Part shown: one piece after another, positions 44,646 to 57,890 of the stretch
Layout of the letters: every line of letters begins with the position of its first letter
How positions within the stretch are numbered: position 1 is the stretch's first letter
Assembly (NCBI GenBank): GCA_013368315.1
Contig: JAACJM010000262.1
Location: 1-64,000, forward strand
Direction of reading: 5' to 3'
Origin: Tetrapyrgos nigripes
Lineage: Eukaryota > Basidiomycota > Agaricomycetes > Agaricales > Campanellaceae
Length of the DNA stretch: 64,000 nt
The notes under the pieces: generated by a model
Database searches by the model: none
What the model was told of the DNA's origin: nothing
The model's input: only the letters and a program-made list of their open reading frames with translations
Position numbers and translations under genes: made by a program

Positions 44646-46662
44646 ATGCCTACCTTTGGATTTGACACCATATGCAAATTTAATGACGATCCTTCAGACA
44701 TGCACAACTTTGCTGCCAGAAATTTTGAAGACCTGCTGCAGGTAAGTCAGCATTCAGAGCATAAAACTGAAGCTCTCAATTCCAAATTTTTATTTTTCTA
44801 TTTTCTCATTTCTAGATTTCCCTTCCTGCATTTGAAGGTCTTTTGGGTAACAAGAAGCAGGACAAAATCATCCAAGATCTGCTATTTGATCTGATAAATT
44901 TCCATGCTCATGCCAAGTTGCAACTTCATACCGATTCAACATTGGAGACCTTCAAGGGTGCCACTCGTGCACTGGGTCAATCTCTTAGAAAATTTGCAAG
45001 TAACACTTGTGTTTTCTATTCCTCTACCAAGGAGCTTGCTAGGGAAAAAGAATCTAGGCTTAGGAAGAAAGCTAAAAGGGAGGCCAAGTCAGGAGGTAAA
45101 CAGGGTAGGGGAAGCTCCAGCAAGACACAAAAGTCTCCTGAGGTGGATGCACAGATCAAGGGGAAAAAGTTCAGCATGCGAACCTACAAAACACATGCTC
45201 TCAGTCACTATCCTGAGCATGCTCAGGTCTTTGGTACCTATGATTCAATTTCTACCAGAAATGTAAGAGTTTTCTTTTTACATTAATTATTAAGTTCGAT
45301 CAGCTTATCCAGATATTATTAGGGAGAAAGAGAGCATAAACGACTTAAATTTCTGTATGGCCTTGCCAGCAAAAAGGGCTTCACTGAAAATGTCACTCAT
45401 CTGCAACATAGACAAAGAGAACTTCATCAACCAACCTCAGAATTCAGGAAGCTCCTCTCCATAGACCATCCAGAGAACATGTCCTCCACTGATCCCTCCC
45501 TTCATTATGATATGTCATTATCCAAAAAGAACTGGAGTACTGTGGCAGAATTTGGAGCTGCTGGCAAAAAGGATCCTGCTTTCAGGGTATGTACCAGTGT
45601 TTTTTGCATTTATTGCTTTAAATCTCAGTTCTTCCTACTTAGGAATTTGGTCATAAACTTTACAGCTATTTGCTGAAGTGTCTACTGCCTAACAAGTCTC
45701 CAACTTCTGAGGATTTCCTCAATATTGCCATCATCAAGAATTATATCTACAAGCATCAGCGAATCAGGTTCAATTTTACAACCTATGATGGACGCAGAGA
45801 CCAGGATTCTGTGAATCCAAGGAACCATGCAGATATTATGATGCTTTCTGATGATATAGAGGAGGACAATCATCCCTACATTTATGCTAGGGTTATTGGG
45901 ATTTTCCATGTGTTTGTCCTTCATTGGGGGCCTGAATCCACCAACACCAAACCTCAGCAATTTGACTTACTCTATGTCAGGTGGTTTGAAAGAGACAAAA
46001 GATATCAGTGTGGATGGAAAGTTAAAAGGCTCCCCCGGCTACAGTTCTTACCCAGTGATGATCCTGAAGCATTTGGATTTGTCAATCCAGACAAAGTCAT
46101 TCGTGGTTGTTATCTTATGCCAGGATTTGCCCATGGCCAAACTCAAGAATTTCTGGACTTCTCAGGCACTGGTGGGAGAATACAAAAGGATGAGCTAGAG
46201 AGTGATTGGAGATATTACTATGTTGGAACGTGAGTCAATTATTGTTTGGTTAAGATCAACTTTGAAAAAATGCAACTTTTTAGTGCTGTTGATCGAGATA
46301 TGTGGATGAGATATCGTGGAGGAGGAATTGGACACATATCCACAAGGCAACAGACCCAGCATCTAGAAAGGGAAGCATTATCTGTCAATCTTCCACCAGG
46401 CAAAGCAAAAGCAAAAGCAGAAGTAGGAGAAGGGGAGGTGGAGGAGGCAGAGGCAGAGGCTAATGAGGACTTTTCAGTGGAAGGCACAGGAAATCCAGAA
46501 GAAGAAGGCTCAGATGATGATTATGATGATACTACTAGTGGCTCAGAGTCAAATGACTCTGACTCTGACACAGACTCAGATGTGATCTCTGATGATTCTG
46601 ACTCAGGGTCTAATGCATATTACAATGAGCAGAGTGAGGAGGAGTATTATTCAGACTCTTAG
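44646..46662 (+). CDS. C-terminal half of a Plavaka-type (CACTA-like) transposase
   Basis: Exons 44646-44741, 44816-45262, 45323-45586, 45643-46229 and 46284-46662 join in phase without a stop. Family segments in order: MPTFGFDTICKF, NFAARNFEDLLQ, LLFDLINFHAHAKLQLHTDS, SMRTYKTHALSHYPEHAQVF, GEREHKRLK, LLYVRWFERDKRYQCGWKVK, DPEAFGFVNPDKVIRGCYLM, then DRDMWMRYRGGGIGH and an acidic Ser/Asp-rich tail ending at TAG 46660. The N-terminal zinc finger and catalytic region are missing: upstream of 44646 there is only the inverted-motif spacer. The family call is from memory of Agaricomycete sequences; some annotators list it only as hypothetical. Confidence 0.7.
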
Positions 46663-46674
46663 TTTCATTAGTTA

Positions 46675-48670
46675 TGTATGCAACAGTAGTAGTCAATTCT
46701 AAACACGTACCCTTGTTCAAGTCCCTGGCTTTGACACCAGCATTATATGCGCTAGGTGCCTTCTGGTCTGCAAAGTCATTATATGCACTAGGTGCCTTCT
46801 GGTCTGCAAAGTTATGGTGCAGACCCATAAGCTTCTGGATACAATCTAGGGTAACATTGAACTGTTCCAACAGACGCTGCTGCATTTCTGCTGTTCGCCC
46901 AGCCAGCAGCGCTGCTACTGCATTTTGCAAGCCTTGAGATGTCTTTCAGCATCACCAAGCTGAGGAGCATGGACAGATGATATCCCTTCACCAATGCTAG
47001 GGACAGACCAGGTGCCCTGCTCCAACATTGTTGACCCAAACAGTGATTTGTCCTCCAATGGCTCCTGAGCAGTGACAATTGGTGATGTCAAAGGTAATGC
47101 CAAGGTGGTAATTCCAGAGGCAGATGCAGTGGTAGAGGGATCAGGAATGATGGTGGTTTGGGAAAAAGGAGTCATGGTTGTTGGAGGGTGTTTGTCTGCG
47201 GTGGTCATTGTTGTTGCAGGGGTTGCTTGTGTTCTACTTGAAGGTGTTGTTGTGCTTGTCACTGGTGCACCTGATTGCTTGGAAGTGAGCCCAGTGTCAA
47301 CGGAGCTGCTGTAATATGGGCAGCTACACCATGTGATGACCCTGACCCAGTTCTTGGCACAATAAACAACAATGACAATGGAGTAGGTGTGGATGAGGAT
47401 GCTTGAGTGGGTTCAGGTTGTTTTGGCATTGGAACTGGATGTGGTAGGGCAGACACATCAATACTACTGTTGCTGACCACAGTCTTTGTCCAAGTAAGAG
47501 CTTGAGAATGCTCTGCTGAATGGGCTGTCAGTTGGTAGAGGTGTGGTGAGAGATGTTGTCTGCAGATCCATAATTAAATAGCTGAGAGGCATTTAGGAGT
47601 GGCTTTTGAGCAAATTGCTCTTTGAGGCCAAGGTCAAAGAAGAATTCTGTCATTCACAAGGTCCTTATCCCACATACTCTCTCCAAATGGTGTTGAAGCA
47701 CATCATTGCCAAGTCATCTGACTCACCATCCATCATGATCACTATCATTCCAGAGCCTATCCCTTTTCACCAATGCCACACATCTTCTTTCAAACAACCC
47801 AATGAAAGTCCATGGCATCATCATCACAGAGAACCTTCACCATACACCAGGTCTCCCATCACTCCTGATACTCCTTCAGCAAGTTATTCCAACACTACTT
47901 CTGCTTCATCAAGATCTATTCCCCCTCACTGTTTTCAGTATCTGAAATGCTGTTCCCATGGCTGTGGAGTGGTAGTCTCTTGCTTGCTTCCTCTTTTCGT
48001 GCTTTCCTTTATTTGCTGTTGCATCAACCCAACAACAATCGCTCTGTATACTCATGGACTTATCTATTATACCCTCGCACATTGTGATCCCCACTCTCAC
48101 TCACTTCATTTTTTGTCAAGATGTGTTTTTGGTCTTTCTCAGGATGCCTTTTCATACCAAACTTGTACCAAACCCAATGGAAACTAATGATAATAACACT
48201 TTATAAATATATGACAAGTTCACAAATCACCACAAGTGTGAGTACCCTAAGCCATATTATGAAAGTCCTGCCTATCCAAGATCTCTGCTGCAGCCTTCTC
48301 CAAAGCAGCCCTCCACAACTCCAAGTCAGTGCAAGATACTTAATCACATTCTTGACCATGCAGCAGAGTGTCAAGGATATCAGTATTACTTGAAAACAGG
48401 CAGTTCAGCTCCAGAACCTCAACCTGTGACAGCTGATCAGGGACATTGCTTACATACACATCAGGTTCAGTCCCATCAGCTTGATGAGCATTGTGCTCAT
48501 CATGATGATTTCTAAGCCATGTATCAAGAGCATCATCTCGGTCAACACCATATGCAGCAGTCTGCTGGTTGTCAGAGAGAGCTGGATCATCCAACAGGAT
48601 GTAAGCAGAGGTTTCACCAGTGACAGGGTCAACATGAACACTTTAGTAGCTGTTGATAGCAGATCCCTGA
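46675..48670 (-). pseudogene. Degenerate open frames, coiled-coil and Thr/Ser-rich
   Basis: The frame near 46940-46690 reads NAVAALLAGRTAEMQQRLLE and includes a 12-residue duplication. Upstream frames are Thr/Ser/Pro-rich (47262-46915), and an acidic stretch (DDPALSDNQQTAAYGVDRDD) lies at 48594-48340. A TAA interrupts the frame just upstream of that acidic stretch, and frames change between the pieces. I do not recognise the family; it may not be one gene. Confidence 0.35.
46739..46810. repeat. 36-bp tandem duplication
   Basis: cattatatgc(g/a)ctaggtgcct...gtctgcaaagt occurs twice in tandem. The period of 36 keeps the - strand frame and doubles the residues NDFADQKAPSAY. Confidence 0.85.
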
Positions 48671-48699
48671 ACATACATAACTTTTGGAGTAGTATGATG

Positions 48700-51340
48700 T
48701 TCTGTTCTGCTCAAAAGTGTGTGGTTTTTCCATGTGCCAATCCACAGGTCAAGCTTCTTGTTGATGCCATTGAGAAATAGATGATGCAAGAGCCATATAT
48801 GACCACCATTATTCCAATCAAGATTGTGTTGTAGCTCTAGATCAAGAAAAAAGAGTTTCCACTTCTTTCCGAGCCCTTGGGTAAGGTCAAGCCATAAGCA
48901 CTTGATATGGATGTTGTGTACAGACCTTAAAAGACAACTTGGTGAGATATGTACTTAGAATACTAGTAGAAAGATATATAATGTACTTTCCCCAAATGTA
49001 GGAACCCCAGCCTAGTCCCTGAACTGTAATGGTTTTCAGTGAGATAGATCGACTGCACAAAACTGAAAGGGAGTACTCACAAAAACATAATGATGTCCTA
49101 GGTTGATGCCCAAAGAGAGACTTGTCAGATTAAAAAACAAAACAAGAGGACAGCTCACCAAGAATTGAAGAAGTGGCTATATGTGCATATATGCACACTC
49201 AGGAAGGATAATCAGGTTGTTACACATTGGTGGTCTGGAGGATCTGACGTTACAAGGTCAGAAAAGGGATATAGGGTTGAACAAAATGTTAACAAGGGCG
49301 TGGCAAGTGAGTAAGAGGATGCACTCGGTACAAATAAGCAGGGAACAGGGATTGCCATAGTTGATAGAGCATGGTCGATGCTGTAGAGTGCGTGAGTCAA
49401 TGTCCAAAGGCAAAGTAAAGGCAGGAAAAAAACAAATATGCCATTGCCTTTGGCAGTGACAGAAAACCAAAAACATGTATGAAGAAGATACAACTCACCA
49501 GCATGATGAACTGCCACCCCTCACCTGCCTTCTCCTTCTCCAAACTTCACAGGTGATGGCTAAAAAACGTCTTGTGTGATGTCTACTGTAGTGGGCATTA
49601 AATCCAGAAGCAGCGGGGAGTTAGATAGAGAGGACAAGTAGAACTCACCATAATAAGTGTATTACACACTTGGAGTGAAAGGCAGCCACTGGGCAAGCTG
49701 TTGTGGGTTAATTGGAAACAAGAGGAACAATACGAGCCACAGGTAGTGTGACCAGAGGAGCTGCATATTGATCGGACACCTCGTCGAGAAGACAGAGGAC
49801 AAGAAGGGTTGCAATGAGGGTGTGCGGATATAGATGGTGGTGGTAGAGAGTTAAGAGGGAAAAACCAGATGCATCGGCATTTGACCATGTTTTGTTTGCC
49901 AAAGGCTTCTGGCAAACAAACAATGACATCGCCAAGGTTGGGGCTGCATACTGCACAATAGACAGCATGAAGCAAAGAAGGTATGTATGTGTCCTGTAAT
50001 TTATACGTGAACCTCTAATACAGTACTATCTATAGCTTATTGCATCCGGTTTGCGTTATTGTCATTGCCGCTATTATATTACTGGGGTAAGGGGCCACTG
50101 CTTCACATGGCAAGTTACGAGGCCCTCCCATATCAATACCAAAATTTCATTCATATGTCATTAACTACTACACAGCAGCTACTAACCAAGTAAGTAGTAT
50201 GAGTAAAATGTGCTTTCTGCACTGTAGAAAATAAAAATAAAAAATAAAAAAATCTCGAAATAACCATGCAAATATGAATTGGTATCAGCTCATAATCACT
50301 TTTACAAAGTAAACAAGCATGGCACAAGGTGCCTATAGAAGAGCTAACTGTGAAATGAGAAGTCGATGAGTCACACATCAGGTAGAAATCAGACACTGAG
50401 GAATTAAGCCAGTAAAATTAATAGTGATCATACTATTGATTTGTTTCCGCTCAAGAAATTGGTGGTGCATGACATTCCTATGATACTCCAGGACACTAAG
50501 TTGTGAGAAGTCATGTAAGTTTTCCTTTGTTGATACAGAGCAATCCACACATGGACATTGTTGAGAGATACCAAATTGTGACTGTATCATATTTCCAGAG
50601 GAGGCAAAAGTCTGCTGGGAACTTGCAATGGTTTTGAAATACCTGTGCTTTACAAAAACTCATATGTATTATGTCCAAGCTGATTTTACCTATGGCCCAG
50701 TTGGTGCATAATTGCATTTTATTTTTTGTCCTGCTTATTCACTGCTGTGCAGTAGCATATGGTAGCAAATACAACTGTATTGTGATCTGCCTACAAAGTC
50801 ATGGTCCACATAGGGTCCTGTGATGGAATTGTCGAGCCACAAAGGCTGATATTAGGCACTGGTCAGGTGTGTATATAGAAAGTGTCTGTGCCGTGAAAGT
50901 GAGAGGTAATGTAAGTATGCTGAAAATTCTATCCTATCATGCCATTCATTCTTATCCTGGCACCTTCCTTCTTTACTCCACACCATCTATTCCCATCTAA
51001 ATTAAACAAGACATTCAGACTGATGCTGGCATGCAGTACCACAGTGCAGTGATAATTCACGCCACTGGACTCTGTAGCTATCTATTTTGTTGGGACACCC
51101 ACTCCCAGGTGGCACATAAGGGACCCAATCCACATGGCCACAGGCCTGGACCTTCCAGCCATATTGGTCTTGCTGAATTGAAATATGCAGGATACTGACG
51201 CTGACAGCAGCTGATTAAATGCTCAAATGATTGATGGGACAAGGCAGGCACAGGGTAACTCTGGAAAGGTGAAGTGCACATTGACAATGTGCTCAGCAGT
51301 CAGCAGTGGAGAACCCGGAGTGTCTATGGTGTTAACTCAT
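48700..51340. other. Gene-poor stretch
   Basis: No recognisable coding region. A solo tail of the dispersed repeat (actggggtaaggggccactg ... aagttacgaggccc) lies at about 50081-50128, and an A-rich microsatellite at about 50227-50250. Confidence 0.5.
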
Positions 51341-51344
51341 GGGG

Positions 51345-51440
51345 ATTTAGGGGATCTGAGGATTGAACCAGAGAGGTGTTGAACTTGTTCTGCCACATGT
51401 TGAATGGGACAGTGGACCACTACACCACTGCACCCCCACA
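51345..51440 (-). ncRNA. tRNA-like Pol III unit
   Basis: On the minus strand tggtgtagtgg matches the A box. About 50 bases on, ggttcaatcct matches the B box except at its last base. No good cloverleaf was found, so this is probably a tRNA-derived relic or SINE head. Confidence 0.4.
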
Positions 51441-51538
51441 CATAATTACATGCTAAGCTTTCCAATTCTGGACCAGACAGCTTTGACCAATTTGCCGATG
51501 TAGGTGGAATGTCAAAAGAAACAGGAAGAGCAAAGGTA

Positions 51539-52823
51539 CTCAGGCTAACGGAAAGTGACGGTCCGGTATACCACGTGATGTTCAACACATTCTGAGTAGT
51601 TCGTTTTTTTTTTCACTGTAAATACACATAGCACTATGGTACGTGTACAACACTCTTCCCCCAAGAAAAACTGACTTGTAGGAGCCATACAAGCTGGAAA
51701 GTCCATCCCAGCAGCTGCCCTCATTGCAGATATACCCTATGGAATTGCTAAGAAGATTTGGGCCAAATTTAGCAAGACCAGCTCAACGAAAAACCTACTG
51801 CGCAGTGGATGACCAGCGAAAGTTGATGACAGGACGTGTCGGCATATTGTGTGGATAGGTCGAAAGGATAGAAAGATGCTGTTCTGGTAAATTGGGAATC
51901 TGGTGGAACCACATTTGAGTGCTTCAACAGTTGGTGACCATTTGGCAAAGGAAGGATACCACAGACGGGTTGGAAGGAAGGTTCCGCTGCTCAAGAAGGA
52001 CCAGAAGCGAAAGAGGCTGATCTGGGCAAGACAGCATCAGCATCAGGACTGGACAAAAGTCATTTGGTCAGACGAATGCTACATTTACATTGGGGATACC
52101 AAAGGCCGGGTTTTTGTGACACGTTGTCAAGACGAGGAATGGGATGAGGACTGTTTGATACCAACTTTCAAACAGTCCTCTATTTGTGTCATGATCTGGG
52201 CTTGCATTTTGGAGGGCAAGAAGGGGCGCTAGTGGTGCTAGAATATCCCAGAGGAAGAGGAGGGGGCATGAACTCGAAACAGTACCAGGAACAGGTTTTG
52301 GAGGGGAAGCTTCTGCAATTTTATCGTCAGATGGAAGAGGAGAGGGGAGAAATCGCATTTCAACAGGATGGTGCACCTAGCCATACCTCGAAATCCACTC
52401 TGAAATGGCTTGACACCCACAACATCACTGTCTTCCCACACCCGCTGTCTTCTCCTGATCTTAACCCCATTGAACTGGTTTGGCGTGAGCTCAAGAGGCT
52501 TGTATGAAGCAGACCACATCCTCCCATGTCTACTCATGAACTTATTCTTGCTGTAAAGGAGGCTTGGGAGGCGTTGACCGTCGAGGATATCAACAAGTAT
52601 GTTAAGAGGATGAAAAAAATAGTTACTGATGTTGTGCATGCGAAAGGGAGTCACACGAGGTATTGAGCTGTAGAAAGTTTTATTGGGATTGGATAATGAT
52701 AAATACATAGTTTGAAGTAGAGAACTGGAGGACTTCGCTGTCGATGGATGAGTGTAACAGTGAGGAGGGTATTGCGGAAATCAGGTCACGTGTTATCGGA
52801 CCGTTACTTTCCGTTAGCCTGAG
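51539..52823 (+). mobile_element. Tc1/mariner (DD34E) element, 1,285 bp
   Basis: Inverted termini starting ctcaggctaacggaaagt lie at 51539 and, inverted, at 52823. The first 27 bases differ at one position. TA is duplicated at 51537-51538 and 52824-52825. Size and target are typical of Tc1 elements. The single transposase frame carries several lesions, so the copy is inactive. Confidence 0.92.
51681..52666 (+). pseudogene. Tc1-type DD34E transposase, decayed
   Basis: Tc1 transposases bind the TIRs through paired helix-turn-helix domains and cut with a DDE nuclease. The first HTH is readable (AALIADIPYGIAKKIWAKFS). The linker, normally GRP, has TGA at 51810-51812 in place of Arg. A TAA follows at 51888-51890. 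The catalytic residues are present: Asp in VIWSDECYIY, Asp in QQDGAPSHTS, and Glu in PDLNPIELVWRELKR, with 34 residues between the last two. The frame changes near 52230, and TGA at 52505-52507 precedes SRPHPPMSTHELILAVKEAW. Confidence 0.88.
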
Positions 52824-52825
52824 TA

Positions 52826-55780
52826 TAGGTTAGGAAAACTACCAAAAGTCACTGGTAAAGTCCAAGTCAAGTTGACGAAGTAGTGAAGTAAAGTTGGCAA
52901 CATAGAGTTGAATATTTTTGTCTGGCTGGGACCTTCATACTGATCTGCATTTTCAGAGTTTGATGCACTTAGTAGGTACTTTTCTCACTCCACACCTTCC
53001 ACAACCATTGAGTCTGAACAAAGTTGTATTCAAGATAGTGATTGGCCACAAATTCAAGTTCCCAAAATCTTTTGTTATAATACTTTTATTAAGTAGTTCA
53101 AATTGACCTGGAAATAGGGCTTGGTACCATAACTGTACTAGTACATCACATACAGTGCTGTACCTGTACTGTGTCAGGATAGAGATTACATTTGGATAGT
53201 ATGGTAATAGGTGGTTTTTGTAATTAAGCACTAGGAACTGCACCCAAACACAAAACCGTATACAAATGTAAATGAGACAAGTGTTCCGAGTAGTCAGAGT
53301 ACTCAAACTCCCAGTTTACTTGTACTATAAGTACTTTTTATTGGGGTTTTTCAATGAAGTTAGCGCTTAGCGCGCGACACAATAAACACAAGTTTAACAC
53401 CAAAGGGATCAACGAGTCCCAAAAATCAAACACTTGTAGGCCACAGTTGCCCTAAAATCAACACCTAATAGACCAGAAGGTCAACACAAAGATCACAGTT
53501 ATAACCCCAAAGATGTTCAATTTTAAAACTCTATTATCTCCAACACAATGTTTATACTCGTAGAGAGTGCAGTTAAGTTTGTTTAGAAGCTTTAGTCCGT
53601 GTTTCACATCCTCTACTATTGCTAGCGAGATCCGATACTCTACAGTACATGACTTGGGTAGCTACTTGTAATATCTGGTCCTTTTATACTACTCACAGCT
53701 ACAACTATACAGTTACCTATTTCATTTTGAGGTCTGCTAAAAGGTACATAGAGAAAATATAAAAACAAATTGAAAAGTCTGCTAGTGAGTTCTACCTATT
53801 TCCTCGTAAGTAAAGACTTGCTTATTAGGGTGTACAGAAACTGTTTAATATTATCTAAATATTCATAGGAACTTTCTTCAGTTCCCTTTGTAAGCCATCT
53901 GGTGTTTTTGTGTACCGTCCTGGTTAGCGAGCATCACATCTATGACTCAGAATGCTCCACTTATGACTGCTAGGTCCTTTATACGTGTCCTTACGCTAGG
54001 GGCATAGGGTTGTCTCGTAGTTTCTTTATTCCATTCGGTTTTCCTTTCCCTTTTCTCCAATCTTGCTTTATTCACATTCTATGTCTTGCCAGCAGTCCAC
54101 TACTGAGTCCTACATACGAGTCCAGCTCTTCTGCAGTCCCGTTTGCATACTTATTCCTCCTTCAATGCTTTCAACGCCTAGCTAGATGATTACTGACAGA
54201 TTTATCCTTATCTGGAAATAACGTTACCTGTTTGGGTTGTATTCCGATCGTTCAGATGTACTGCGACTTAGTGCTTCTGTCCCTTATATCTCTGTGTAGA
54301 GGTGTCCGTTCACTATCCCTTCTGTACCAATGGATAGCTGAACTCTATGGGATCCTGTACATATATACTTTGTCCTACTTTTGTCCACATGTACCTTTTA
54401 CAGATACTTAAGATTCCCTTGAAGTCATCTTAGTACTACGGGATTTACCAATACATAGATCTAGACCTAGTGTGATTGTCCACATGTCTGATCTTAGTGC
54501 TGTCTTCTCCGATCGACCTTTCGGCTGAGGATTGTGCTGTTTACGTGTTCCTATGCCTGCAAATAGGGGCTACCTCACATTTCACTGTCCCTTTGGATTA
54601 CGCTAGCGGTACTAGTCATTATAATAGGATTTGAAAGCCTTTATAGACTATCTTTATCATTTAGTGGGTCTGCTATTATAACTCCCAACTCATACATATC
54701 TATCATAGTACTTAGAATGAGTTGTTTCTCCATTCGTAAGCACTTAATATTATTGTACTGTTGTTTTATTAGTCCCGCTAGGTATTAACTAGCAGTTCAG
54801 GGCTCACCCTAGTCCTCTTATTCCCTTAAAAGAACGTCAAAACTGATATTATGAACCAAAATCCAAGTATGTATACTGCGATTATGTATGGCGTATCAAC
54901 AGTATACTGATGGTCTGACCTGTATCAAGTACAGCCGTAGTATGGGTAATCACATACACAAATGTAAACAACACACTTTGTCTCCTACCTCCATGTACAT
55001 GTTATCTGAATAAAAGTTTTTCTTCCCTGAATCCTACCCTGTAGTACACACTCAGGCTAATTTTTGCACTCCGCTGGGGGCTTGCTTCCACCCTTCATCA
55101 TTTCCTTAAATGCTTCTTTCAAGTCTCTAACAAGCTTGACTTTTACACTGGCATACAGCCAAAGTCTTCACCCCAGTGAGATATGTACCATTTTGCTATC
55201 TGACAGACTTGTGCAGCTCATTCCTTGTGTAGGTCATTTCCAGTGTAACTGAAAAAGGAGCTCCATATGTTTTTCTGCTTTTCTGTGATTTTGGCTGTGT
55301 TTCCAGGAACTCCCAAACACATGCTATGATGACTTTTGTGGTAATCTCTCCAATGAAAGCTCTTGTTCTAGCTTCTGAGAGGAGTTAAGAAAGCCTAATT
55401 GGTATCTTTTCTATTTGGTCCTCACTTCCCAACCTTTTTCATCCCTGAAATAGCCCATGTGTACTCTCTGTCTCATTTTTGAGGACGAGGAGGCATTGGG
55501 ACATAAAATGGGATTTTTTTTTGTCTTGATATTGGTACTTTTGTGGGTGTAACTATGAGTCTGGTATAACTATACAGTTTATTTTACTTGAAGGTTATGT
55601 CAATGGCAGCCTCCAGGCATCCATATTTGATGGCAAGTCAGTTTACTTGTGTGACAGGTGGCAGGTTTGGAGCAGGTTGAGATAAGCTGACCCGTACCTG
55701 TACCTGCCAAACTCATACCCCCTAATCCGTCACTTACCCTATCCATGCCTTTCAGCATAAGACTAACTCTAAATTGCTTC
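52826..55780. other. Gene-poor stretch
   Basis: No protein family, element end or RNA gene is recognisable over almost 3 kb. Confidence 0.5.
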
Positions 55781-55989
55781 ACAGCTTTGCAAAATCATCC
55801 AACATGTTTGCAGCAGTCCTCAGTGATGTGCAACTTGGCTCAAAGAAGTTCATGCAGTCACTACTTCTACCTGTGGAGAGAAGGAGAACACTTTGATGCT
55901 CATCCTTGATGTTGGGACATGATGGTCATCAACTCATCAAATGCTCCATGAGTCTTCCTCATCTTATTTGCTATCTTACTCTTCAAGGG

Positions 55990-56975
55990 TGTGCTCTGTG
56001 TTTTCAGGCAGCTATTGACTCTTACGTTGCTAAGGATAGTGAGCTCTCAGACGCCAACTGGAAGATGCTCAAACTCATCACTGAGTGGCTTGTGGCCGTT
56101 GTTCCACTGTGCAATGACTGAGATGTCGACCACAAAGCGTCCAATGCTTTCGAAAACTCTAGCTATATTCTAAGGCCTGCAAGACACATTATGGACCATC
56201 CTTTCAGAACTTCCCCATTCCACTGATCCCTCTCTCTGTCATGGCTTAATGGATGCACACTCAAAACTTTCCGACTATTACTTTAAGTTTGATCAATCAC
56301 CATATTATACTTGGGCTGCCTGTGAGTTAAATCATTTGTTCTCCTTGAACCTACTATCTGACAATGTATACAGTGCTTGATGATCCCTGAATTTCTTATG
56401 AGGCTTTAGCAAAGGATTATGAGAGAGATCCAGATCTACTTGCAGACATCAATGCAGCAAAGATGAATTTTGAACAACATTTCCACAACCATTATGGTGA
56501 TTCTGTTCCTGCTGCTGCTCCACTCACTGCGACTAATGTATCTTCTACTTCAGCCCCTGTTGATGGATCCCTGCAGCAAATCAACTTCATCCAGCACTAT
56601 TGATCCACAACTTCAGCAGTGGCAACAGATGAGCTGGAGGAATATTTCTGCGTGACCTCCAAGCCACTTGATTTCGAGTCTGTTGATCCTCTCAAATGGT
56701 GGTACGCCCAACAAACTCAATTTCCAAATTTATACCGGTTTGCTCATGATGTCCTTTGTATTCCTGGTATGTGCTTGGAATCATTGTTTGATACACCCTC
56801 TTTCCCGATCCAGGCTCTGCTGTTTCTGTTAAGCAAATCTTCTCTGGAGGACATGATACTATTTCACTTCGTCAGGCTTCTCTTAAAGCTGAGACAATAT
56901 CAGCTCTGACAGTTGTTAAGGCTCAGCCTTTACATATGGCTCATATTGCCATTATTGAGATTCTCAGTGATGATT
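55990..56975 (+). pseudogene. hAT transposase C-terminal remnant
   Basis: hAT transposases end in a dimerisation domain, seen here as ATDELEEYFCVTSKPLDFES, then DPLKWWYAQQTQFPNLYRFA (about 56620-56740) and a final SGGHDTISLRQASLKAETIS. Upstream pieces (LSDANWKMLKLITEWL; SELPHSTDPSLCHGLMDAHS; ISYEALAKDYERDP) are in several frames. TGA at 56388-56390 replaces the Arg of the usual LDPRISYE, and TGA at 56601-56603 follows QHY. The N-terminal zinc finger and first catalytic part were not found, nor were TIRs. Confidence 0.78.
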
Positions 56976-56984
56976 AGCTTGGAT

Positions 56985-57890
56985 ACCCTCCTATTTTACA
57001 ACATGTTTTTTTTACTTCTTTGCTAGGATTGACTGTACAACCTGTATACTATGGTATGGTATACGACCAGTACCTGTACTGGCAGGTAAATTTCATGCAC
57101 AGTATACAGTACATGTACAGAATGTCTCATCACTAAAACTGCCCAACCCATATTCTGCCTGATGAGCACTTATATCCACCTGTAATAGTTCTACAGGTAT
57201 ATCAGCCCATTATCATTCGCTATCATAATTTCAGGAGGTGATCATACCATATCAGGATTTTTTTGGGTTGATCAGGTCTTGTCAGTATGACCAGACCTTA
57301 TCAGGGGATTATCATTTGGAGACTATGGAGAGATCACTTCGTAGCATGGTGTCAGGCAGTGGCTTTTCTGTCTAATTATAATATGAGGTCTGGTGCCAAA
57401 AACAATGAAATTTGAACCTGAGGGGAGGTACATATTGAAGAGTAAAGATAGGACTATGAAACAACTCGAATTGAAGTAGTTACCACATCAGATTATGCCT
57501 AAGAATGTAGTACATACAGCCTAACTTATTATCATCTACAGATACAGACTGTGTGAAAATGGCCACGGATTATGTTCCAGAGTTCAAGCAGAATGATGGT
57601 TGAAAGAGGAATGGGGAAAGAGAAGATGTGTGAAAAAAAGGACCAATTATGCACGTGATTTTGTGTAAAAGACGCATATACACACTATGTAACATGTCAG
57701 AGAGGATGAAGTAGTATATGTGTGTGTGGAGAAAAACCAAGTAAATGGATGTCATTGAGTATATGAGCACGTACCATTAGCTCCAGCCATAGAAGACTCA
57801 GAGAAGGGAAAAATGAAAGACAGTGCTAAGGAATAAAAAGGAAAAAATACCCTAAGGAGAACATAAGACCAGAAAAAAACTCACCAACAG
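56985..57890. other. Spacer with GTAC-rich palindromes
   Basis: ccagtacctgtactgg (about 57069) and tacagtacatgtac (about 57105) are palindromic. No gene is recognisable. Confidence 0.45.

Noticed and set aside
47606..48187. 193-residue plus-strand open frame
   Set aside because: His/Ser/Pro-rich then Cys-rich hydrophobic text without family resemblance; it faces degenerate minus-strand frames and is probably chance.
57060..57120. GTAC palindromes as a regulatory site
   Set aside because: They lie in a spacer without a gene on either side in promoter position; local base composition could produce them.
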